A DNA stretch of 10,862 nt from the NCBI GenBank assembly GCA_035556755.1, contig DATMEP010000077.1, positions 1-10,862 on the forward strand. Reading direction: 5' to 3'. This stretch comes from VRUE01 sp035556755. GTDB lineage: Bacteria > Actinomycetota > Thermoleophilia > Solirubrobacterales > 70-9. A model generated the notes under the pieces. It ran no database searches and was not told where the DNA came from. It saw only the letters and a list, made by a program, of their open reading frames with translations. Position numbers and translations under genes: made by a program. Shown here piece after piece: positions 1 to 4,875 of this stretch. Within the stretch, counting starts at the first letter, position 1. Every line of letters begins with the position of its first letter.

Positions 1-74
1 CGGTAGCCAACCCGCGCATATCAGCCTGACCGCGCGTCGCGCACCAGGTCGACCGCCGCCTCCTGGGCCAAGAA

Positions 75-99
75 GAAGGCCCGCTCTCAGCGGGCCTTT
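75..99 (-). terminator. Rho-independent terminator after the DegV gene
   Basis: The arms GGCCCGC (78-84) and GCGGGCC (90-96) pair perfectly around a five-base loop, and flanking A/T pairs at 76-77 and 97-98 lengthen the stem to 9 bp. On the minus strand the hairpin is followed by TTCTTCTT, a pyrimidine-rich tail of the kind that ends transcription, and it lies about 35 bases past the DegV stop. On the plus strand only three T residues follow, so it could weakly stop transcription entering from the left as well. Confidence 0.75.
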
Positions 100-132
100 G
101 GTGGTTGGGGACTTGACAAACGGACGGCCATA

Positions 133-1008
133 TCAGCTGAGAACCGACTTCGAGACGCTGCCGACGCCGAGCAACCCCGGCCCCACGTGGGCGCCGAGGA
201 CGGCGCCTATCTCGGAGACGAATGCCGGCTCGCAGCCGAATATCTCGCGACAGTCGTCGACCAGGGCGGCGGCGGTCTCGTCGTCCTGGATGTGCTGGAC
301 GACCCAGGCGTCGAGGCCCGAGTCGTGGCGCTCGCGGGCGTAGTCGCGCAGGCGCTCGATCGAGCGGGCACGGGTGCGGACGCGCTCGACGGGGGTGATC
401 TCCTCCTCGAGGGTGAGGATCGGCTTGATCTTCAGCGCCGAGCCGATCCAGGCTGCGGCGCCGCCGATCCGGCCGCCGCGTCGCAGGTACTCGAGGGTGT
501 CGATCGCGAACCACATCTTCAGCTCCTCGCGCGTCTGCTGCACGCGGGCGAGGACGGCTTCGGCATCGTCACCGGCCGCCGCACCGGCTGCCGCACCAAG
601 CACGCAGAGGCCCATCCCGCCCGCGGCCGAGCGAGAGTCGAAGACATGGACCCGATCGCCCCCTTTGCCCTCGGCGATCAGGCGCTTGCGCGCCTGGCTG
701 GCCGCCTCGCAGGTCCCGGAAATGCCGGCCGAGATGTGGACCGAGACGATTTCGCGACCGGCGTCGAGCAGCGGCTCGTAAACCGAGACGAAGTCGCCGA
801 CCGAGGGCTGCGAGGTGGTCGCGCCGCCCTCCGAGGCGCGCAGCCGCTCGAAGAACTCGCCGTAGTGGCCGATCTCGACCTCTGGCTGCTGCTCGCCGTC
901 GATCGAGACGTAGAGGCTGATCGTCTCGATTCCCTTCTCAGCGACTAGATTGGAAGGGAGGTAGGCCGTGCTGTCGCAGACGACGGCGGTTGGCTGGGTC
1001 GGGGACAA
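133..1008 (-). CDS. DegV family fatty-acid-binding protein
   Basis: This is a cytoplasmic protein of the DegV family, which binds a fatty acid in a cleft between two domains. In Firmicutes the related FakB proteins present fatty acids to the kinase FakA. The 291 residues match the usual length of about 280-290. Visible family motifs are CDST near residues 11-14, TSQPS at 65-69, the SAGISGT loop at 93-99, DTLEYLRRGGRIGG at 170-183 followed by KIKPIL, and the glycine-rich GAHVGPGLLGVG near 272-283. The start is a TTG, placed just before the first beta-strand (TAVVCDSTAYLP), with no good ribosome site upstream, so translation may be from a short leader. It is transcribed divergently from the Fe-S carrier and has its own terminator. 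No fakA-like kinase gene is in the window, so its partner cannot be named. Confidence 0.93.
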   Translation of the reverse strand: MSPTQPTAVVCDSTAYLPSNLVAEKGIETISLYVSIDGEQQPEVEIGHYGEFFERLRASEGGATTSQPSVGDFVSVYEPLLDAGREIVSVHISAGISGTCEAASQARKRLIAEGKGGDRVHVFDSRSAAGGMGLCVLGAAAGAAAGDDAEAVLARVQQTREELKMWFAIDTLEYLRRGGRIGGAAAWIGSALKIKPILTLEEEITPVERVRTRARSIERLRDYARERHDSGLDAWVVQHIQDDETAAALVDDCREIFGCEPAFVSEIGAVLGAHVGPGLLGVGSVSKSVLS

Positions 1009-1055
1009 GACCAGCTAAGTCTTTCAGACCTCCGGCCATGCGCTCCGACCACCGC

Positions 1056-1069
1056 TACACTTTGTGAAG
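1056..1069 (+). promoter_or_regulatory. Putative -10 box giving a leaderless Fe-S carrier mRNA
   Basis: TACACT at 1056-1061 fits the actinobacterial -10 pattern TANNNT. Its last T is eight bases before the GTG at 1069, so transcription would begin at or one base before the start codon. No Shine-Dalgarno sequence lies between, which agrees with leaderless translation. No convincing -35 box is visible. Confidence 0.45.
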
Positions 1070-1443
1070 TGACGGAGACTCCGAAAGAGGCGATCGTGCT
1101 CACCGCCAAGGCGGCCGAAAAGATCGGCGAGCTGCTGGGCGGTCAGAACGACGCCGCCGACCAGGCGCTGCGGGTTGCGGTCCGCGGCGGCGGTTGCTCC
1201 GGCTTCCAGTACGCGCTGGCCTTCGACAAGGCCAAGGACGACGACCACGTCTTCGAGGTCGACGGCGTCGCCGTCGTCGTCGACAAGGTCAGCATGCAGT
1301 TCGTCTTCGGCTCGGAGGTCGACTACGTCGAAGGCCTGCAGGGCGCCGGGTTCCAGGTCAACAACCCGAACGTCGTCGCCGCCTGCGGTTGTGGCTCCTC
1401 TTTCCAAGTGAAAGAGGACGCAGCCGAGACGGCCGCTGTCTGA
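1069..1443 (+). CDS. A-type iron-sulfur cluster carrier (HesB/IscA/ErpA family)
   Basis: A 124-residue carrier that would hold a [2Fe-2S] or [4Fe-4S] cluster and pass it to apo-proteins in the cytoplasm. The three ligand cysteines of the family are all present: C43 in RGGGCSGFQY, and C106 and C108 in AACGCGSSF. The preceding FQVNNPNVV resembles the ErpA type. The length is slightly above the usual 105-115 because of a short acidic C-terminal tail (KEDAAETAAV). The start is a GTG at what looks like the transcription start. It faces the glutaredoxin gene tail to tail with 21 bases between the stops. The convergent neighbours include BolA and a CGFS glutaredoxin, partners of A-type carriers in other organisms. 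I cannot decide between the IscA, SufA and ErpA subgroups, so no symbol is given. Confidence 0.93.
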   Translation: MTETPKEAIVLTAKAAEKIGELLGGQNDAADQALRVAVRGGGCSGFQYALAFDKAKDDDHVFEVDGVAVVVDKVSMQFVFGSEVDYVEGLQGAGFQVNNPNVVAACGCGSSFQVKEDAAETAAV

Positions 1444-1464
1444 CGCCGCCTACCGCGGCAACGA

Positions 1465-1872
1465 CTATTCGATCTGCATCGGCGGCGACTGGCCCGGAGG
1501 GCCTGACTGCGCGGGCGCAGGTGCTGCCTGCGGCGTGTCGGCTGGCTGCTCGACGCCGAGCGCCTCGGCCAGCTCGCCGGAGTCGAACATCTCCTCGACG
1601 ATGTCGGCACCGCCGATCAGCTCGCCGTTGACGTAGAGCTGGGGGAAGGTCTGCCAGTCGGAGATCTCGGCGGTCACCTCACGCAGCGGCTGCAGAGCGG
1701 GGAGGACGTCGATTGCGCCGTACTCGACGTCCAGCGTGTCGAGCACCTGCACGACGCGCATCGAGAAGCCGCAGCGCGGCTCTTCCGGCGTGCCTTTCAT
1801 GAAGAGCAGCACCGGGTTGGCGCCGATCAGCTCCTCGACCTTGCTCTTCAGCTCTGCGTCGGCCATCGGCAC
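1465..1872 (-). CDS. Monothiol CGFS glutaredoxin (Grx4/GrxD family)
   Basis: Proteins of this class bridge a [2Fe-2S] cluster as a dimer using the active-site cysteine and a low-molecular-weight thiol, and form heterodimers with BolA. Visible motifs are MKGTP (25-29), CGFS (34-37), the cis-proline loop TFPQLYVNGELIGG (75-88) and GGADI (87-91). The family more often has GGCD at the last position, so an Ala replaces that semi-conserved Cys. Residues 109-135 form a Pro/Ala/Gln-rich, probably disordered tail absent from the compact family members of about 105-115 residues. The start is a GTG at 1872, with an ATG two codons later (1866) as an equal alternative; ribosome-site signal is weak for both. 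Seven bases separate it from bolA, so it is the last gene of the operon. Confidence 0.92.
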   Translation of the reverse strand: MPMADAELKSKVEELIGANPVLLFMKGTPEEPRCGFSMRVVQVLDTLDVEYGAIDVLPALQPLREVTAEISDWQTFPQLYVNGELIGGADIVEEMFDSGELAEALGVEQPADTPQAAPAPAQSGPPGQSPPMQIE

Positions 1873-1879
1873 AGACTAG

Positions 1880-2113
1880 CTACCCCGACGGCTCGGTCTT
1901 GACCGAGAGCGCGTGGATCTGCCCGTCGTCGAAGCGCTCCTTGACCGCGGCCTTGACCAGCCGGTGCTGGTCGATCCGCGAGAGGCCCTCGAACTGCGCC
2001 GCCCGCACGGTCGCCCGCAGGTGGTCGCCGGCTCCGGTCTCGTCGATGACCTCGACCTCGGCGCCGGGCAGCGCCGCCTCGATCATCGACTTGATCTCGA
2101 CTAGGTCTGCCAC
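1880..2113 (-). CDS. bolA: BolA family protein
   Basis: A 77-residue single-domain BolA protein. The family works with CGFS glutaredoxins, forming a [2Fe-2S]-bridged heterodimer used in iron sensing or cluster transfer. Visible signatures are GDHLRATV (residues 29-36, H31 in the loop that contributes a cluster ligand in this family), FEGLSRIDQHRLV (41-53) and the near-invariant histidine H67 in IHALSVKT. The GTG start lies six bases after the reductase stop and seven bases precede the glutaredoxin start region, so the three genes are almost certainly co-transcribed and translationally coupled; no separate ribosome site is evident. The direct adjacency of bolA and grx is the well-known conserved pairing and supports both calls. 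It is nearer the short BolA2/IbaG type than the longer E. coli BolA. Confidence 0.92.
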   Translation of the reverse strand: MADLVEIKSMIEAALPGAEVEVIDETGAGDHLRATVRAAQFEGLSRIDQHRLVKAAVKERFDDGQIHALSVKTEPSG

Positions 2114-2119
2114 GCGGCG

Positions 2120-3526
2120 CTAGCCGGAGACCTTCTCGCCCAGCGCGCCCAGCATCTCCTCGACGCGGACGAACTTGACCCGGGGGCGGCCGTGGGGCTC
2201 GCCGCGGCCGACCTCGGCTTGGTCGATCGCCTGCCAGTCCTCGAAGCTGACGTAGCGCACGCCGCGCTCGGCAAGCACGGTCTCGACCGACTCGGGCTCG
2301 GGGCTCTCGGGGTCGAGCAGCGTCTGCGACCCGACGTCGGCGAGCAGATGCTGGACCGTCTCCAGCGCGTCTTTCTTGTTGGTGCCGATCACGCCGGAGG
2401 GACCGCGCTTGATCCAGCCGGCCGTGTAGTGGCCAGTCTTGTGGCCGGCGTCGTGAGAGTCCAGCACCCGACCGCCCTCGTTGAGGATGAGGCCGCGCTT
2501 CTCGTCGAAGGGGACGCCCTCGATCGGGATGCCGGTGTAGCCGACCGAGCGCAGCACCAGGCCGCACTCCAGCTCCTCGCGCTCGCCGGTGTCCTTGGCG
2601 CGTAGGGAGCCGCCCTCCTCGACCAGCTCGTTGCGGCCGATCACGATCTTCTCGACCTTGCCGTCGCCGACGATCTCGACCGGCGAGCTGAGGAAGCGCA
2701 GGACGATCCGCTGCCGCTTGCCCTCCGGCGTGCGCTGCGAGAACTCACGCAGGGTCTCGACGTTGACGCGGGTCGTCTTGTCGGCCTCGTCGGACTCGAG
2801 GTAGGCGGCGCTGGCCGGGTCGAGCTCGACCTCGGCCGAGTCGACGATCACGTCGGCGTCCTCCATCTCACCCAGCTCCCTGATCTCCGGGTTGGTGAAG
2901 GCGGCCTGCACGGGACCGCGACGGCCCAGCACGACGATCTCACGGATCTGGCTGCGGTCGAGCTTCTCGATCGCGTGGTCGGCGGTGTCGGTCTGGCGCA
3001 GCTCGTGGTCGGTCAGCGCCAGCATCCGCGCCACGTCCATCGCCACGTTGCCGTTGCCGATCACCACCGCCCGCTCGCAAGAGAGGTCGAACTCCTCCTC
3101 GCAGTAGTCCGGATGGGCGTTGTACCAGCCGACGAAGGCGGTGGCGGCATGGCTGCCGGGCAGCTCCTCGCCGGGGATGCCGAGCTGGCGGTCGGTCTCG
3201 CAGCCGACCGTGAAGACGATCGCGTGGTAGAGGCGCTCGAGATCCTGGACCTCGATGTCGTGGCCGACCTTGACGTTGCCGAAGAAGCGGAAGCCCTCGC
3301 GCGCCGCGGTTTTTTCGTAGACGCGGATAACCGACTTGATCTTGGGATGGTCGGGGGCGACGCCGCCGCGGACGAGGCCGAAGGGGGTGGGGAGGCGGTC
3401 GAAGAGGTCGACCTGGGCGTGGGTGGCCTCGTCTTTGAGGATGTGCTCGGCGGCGTAGAAGCCGGATGGGCCGGCGCCGACGATCGCGACGCGGACGGGG
3501 TTCTCTGGGGTTCCGATCTGGGTCAT
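2120..3526 (-). CDS. fprA: FprA-type NADPH:ferredoxin oxidoreductase (adrenodoxin reductase family)
   Basis: A 468-residue FAD flavoprotein expected to pass electrons from NADPH to a ferredoxin in the cytoplasm; mycobacterial FprA, about 456 residues, is the reference. The FAD Rossmann motif is GAGPSG at 17-22, followed by the family signatures PTPFGLVRGGVAPDH (46-60) and KIKSV. The NADP-binding fold begins at VVIGNGNVAMDVARML (154-169), and GRRGP is at 201-205. The C-terminal GWIKRGPSGVIGTNK (370-384) is the flavin-closing signature. The reading frame stays open upstream to 4015, but the ATG at 3526 precedes the FAD motif by the usual short distance, and the longer version would overlap the neighbouring gene. 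It follows the PAS-like gene by 41 bases and precedes bolA by six. It may supply electrons for Fe-S assembly, which is inference from context. Confidence 0.94.
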   Translation of the reverse strand: MTQIGTPENPVRVAIVGAGPSGFYAAEHILKDEATHAQVDLFDRLPTPFGLVRGGVAPDHPKIKSVIRVYEKTAAREGFRFFGNVKVGHDIEVQDLERLYHAIVFTVGCETDRQLGIPGEELPGSHAATAFVGWYNAHPDYCEEEFDLSCERAVVIGNGNVAMDVARMLALTDHELRQTDTADHAIEKLDRSQIREIVVLGRRGPVQAAFTNPEIRELGEMEDADVIVDSAEVELDPASAAYLESDEADKTTRVNVETLREFSQRTPEGKRQRIVLRFLSSPVEIVGDGKVEKIVIGRNELVEEGGSLRAKDTGEREELECGLVLRSVGYTGIPIEGVPFDEKRGLILNEGGRVLDSHDAGHKTGHYTAGWIKRGPSGVIGTNKKDALETVQHLLADVGSQTLLDPESPEPESVETVLAERGVRYVSFEDWQAIDQAEVGRGEPHGRPRVKFVRVEEMLGALGEKVSG

Positions 3527-3553
3527 GGGAACGCGGAAGAATAGGGAACGCGG
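3527..3553 (-). promoter_or_regulatory. Putative internal promoter with a direct repeat around the -10 box
   Basis: On the minus strand, TATTCT (3543 to 3538) sits 11 bases before the reductase ATG and resembles a -10 box. It is bracketed by two perfect copies of the 10-mer CCGCGTTCCC (plus-strand GGGAACGCGG at 3527-3536 and 3544-3553), spaced 17 bp apart. The leader would be about five bases with no Shine-Dalgarno. No -35 match is seen. The repeat could be an operator or chance. Confidence 0.35.
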
Positions 3554-3567
3554 GCGGCCGGGGCGCC

Positions 3568-4107
3568 CTACGCGGTGAGCAGGATGCTGCTGCAGCGCGG
3601 ACAGATGCTGTGGTCGATGGTAGGCATCTCGCTGCGCCGGAACAGTTCCAGTCGCTTCGCCGCCACCTCGACCTCGACCCACTCGCCTGCGACGAGGAAG
3701 CGGTCGCACCAGGCGCACATCGGCAGGAAGTCCTCGTCGCGCGGAGCGCGCGGGTCGAGCAGCGGCTGCGGCTCCTCCCAGGCCTCTTCGGAGCGCATCC
3801 GGGCCGAGAAGAGAACCACCCGGCCCGAGCTGTCGGCGGCGATCCTGATGTCCATCTCGCGGCTGGCCTCGGGGCCGTCGCAGCGGAAGGGGAGCTGGAC
3901 GGTGCCGACGCTGTCGCGGATCCGTCGCAGCAGCATCCGCTGCAGCTTGCGCACCTCCTCGCCGGCGACGAAGTCCCAGAGCGAGCGACCGAGGCTGCTG
4001 CCCACGTCCGTCCACCCGTTCTCTTCGGCGAAGCGGTAGAAGCCCTCGTCGAGGCGGATCAGCCGATCCTGGTCGTCGATCGCGTAACTGAGCGCTTCAA
4101 CCGCCAT
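3568..4107 (-). CDS. PAS-like protein with a C-terminal CxxC/HxxCxxC metal knuckle
   Basis: I recognise the family pattern but know of no assigned function. Residues 1-105 read as a PAS-like fold: YAIDDQDRLIRLDEGFYRFAEEN, then a GRSLWDF turn (41-47), a basic helix rich in Leu and Arg, and strands through LPFRCD (72-77) to SGRVVLFSARM. PAS domains sense ligands, redox state or partners. Residues 130-172 hold MCAWCDRF (C131, C134) and HSICPRC (H166, C169, C172), an arrangement seen after PAS or receiver domains in other bacteria and probably a zinc or iron site. There is no kinase, cyclase or DNA-binding domain, so output would be by protein contact. The ATG at 4107 follows a possible promoter by a very short leader. 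As first gene of the run leading to fprA, bolA and grx, it may be a redox or metal sensor for that module, which is inference. Confidence 0.8.
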   Translation of the reverse strand: MAVEALSYAIDDQDRLIRLDEGFYRFAEENGWTDVGSSLGRSLWDFVAGEEVRKLQRMLLRRIRDSVGTVQLPFRCDGPEASREMDIRIAADSSGRVVLFSARMRSEEAWEEPQPLLDPRAPRDEDFLPMCAWCDRFLVAGEWVEVEVAAKRLELFRRSEMPTIDHSICPRCSSILLTA

Positions 4108-4109
4108 CA

Positions 4110-4127
4110 GTGACCATTATCGGTCAC
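4110..4127 (-). promoter_or_regulatory. Putative -10 box inside an inverted repeat, start of the PAS-fprA-bolA-grx operon
   Basis: GTGACC (4110-4115) and GGTCAC (4122-4127) form a perfect 6-bp inverted repeat. The six-base spacer reads GATAAT on the minus strand, a close match to a -10 box. Its last T is nine bases before the ATG at 4107, so the mRNA would have a leader of about two bases. The -35 region (TTCAGC at a 17-base spacing) is a poor match. A repressor bound here would cover the -10 box. Confidence 0.4.
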
Positions 4128-4167
4128 CTCCGGGTACGGCTGAAGATTTCGTGGAGGGGGACGGGTC

Positions 4168-4875
4168 TCAACCCGGGACTGCTGCGCCTGCGGTGGCGAC
4201 GTTCGCGGTGCCGTCGAGCGCGTCGAGCGCACGGCGCACGGACATCGCGACGCAGGTGAAGATCGGCGTCTCGCGCTCGGTGTAGGCGCTCGACTCGGTG
4301 GGCCGCAGCTCCTGCACCAGGTCGAGGAACTCACCCGGGTCGTCGCCCTCGAAGGCGACGACGAACTCCTGGTCGTCGAGCCCGAACGAGTAGGAGGTGT
4401 TGATCGCGATTTCCGGGTGGCGGCGACCGACCTCGATGTGGCTTTTCATGATCCGTTGCCGCTCCTCGGCCGGCAGGCCGTACCAGCGGCGCTGCTTGAC
4501 CATCGGGTAGAGGAAGAGGTACTTGCGCTCCGAGACGCATATCTCAGGGCGCGCCGCCTCCTCCGAGTAGGGCGAGCGTTTGGTCATCGAGAGGAAGGAG
4601 TAGGGGGTCTCGGCCCACTTCGCCAGGCCGCTCTGGCCCAGCACGACGTGGAAGGTATGCAGGTCGTCGAGGTTGGGGCTCTGGCTGAGCAGGACCAGGT
4701 CGGCGTCGCCGCGCGTGCCTATGGTTGAGTAGGCGCGCAGCGAGCGGTCGAGGGCGAAGTCCTCACATGCCGCGAGGAACTCCTGCTTGTCGGCGGCGCG
4801 CAGCTCGGCGTCGCGGCGGCGCCACTCGGGGTCGATCTTGAAGAAGGTGAACTTGGCGAAAGTGCGGTCGGGCAT
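4168..4875 (-). CDS. chdC: Coproheme decarboxylase ChdC (HemQ, chlorite-dismutase superfamily)
   Basis: ChdC performs the last step of the coproporphyrin-dependent haem pathway of Gram-positive bacteria, converting two propionates of coproheme III to vinyls with peroxide to give haem b. The 235 residues match the actinobacterial form. The core signature is present: KYLFLYPMVKQRRWY (118-132) with Y123 as the expected radical tyrosine, and MKSHIEVGR (143-151) with H146 as the likely proximal haem ligand. Further conserved stretches are TSYSFGLDDQEFVVAFE (160-176) and SAYTERETPIFT (196-207). The ATG at 4875 is chosen because family members begin just before FAKFTFFK; a GTG three codons upstream (4884) is possible, and the open frame further upstream is non-coding by similarity. 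It ends 60 bases before the PAS-like gene. No other haem-pathway gene is in the window. Confidence 0.95.
   Translation of the reverse strand: MPDRTFAKFTFFKIDPEWRRRDAELRAADKQEFLAACEDFALDRSLRAYSTIGTRGDADLVLLSQSPNLDDLHTFHVVLGQSGLAKWAETPYSFLSMTKRSPYSEEAARPEICVSERKYLFLYPMVKQRRWYGLPAEERQRIMKSHIEVGRRHPEIAINTSYSFGLDDQEFVVAFEGDDPGEFLDLVQELRPTESSAYTERETPIFTCVAMSVRRALDALDGTANVATAGAAVPG

Noticed and set aside
1..75. Possible end of a gene at the left edge
   Set aside because: Short frames end here on both strands, but none has enough length or a recognisable sequence, and the region also sits beyond the DegV terminator.
187..948. Long plus-strand open frame of 253 codons opposite the DegV gene
   Set aside because: It is antisense to a gene with clear family motifs and its translation shows no domain; long antisense frames are expected in GC-rich DNA.
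1445..1459. Small hairpin GCCGC-CTACC-GCGGC between the convergent Fe-S carrier and glutaredoxin genes
   Set aside because: The stem is only five base pairs with no T-run on either strand; it may help termination but cannot be called.
1848..2567. Open frame of 239 codons on the minus strand across bolA and the end of fprA
   Set aside because: It is out of frame with both recognised genes and its product is an Arg/Pro/Gly-rich shadow.
3527..4015. N-terminal extension of the FprA frame to 4015
   Set aside because: The extra 163 codons are Arg-rich, overlap the PAS-like gene and precede the normal N-terminus of the family.
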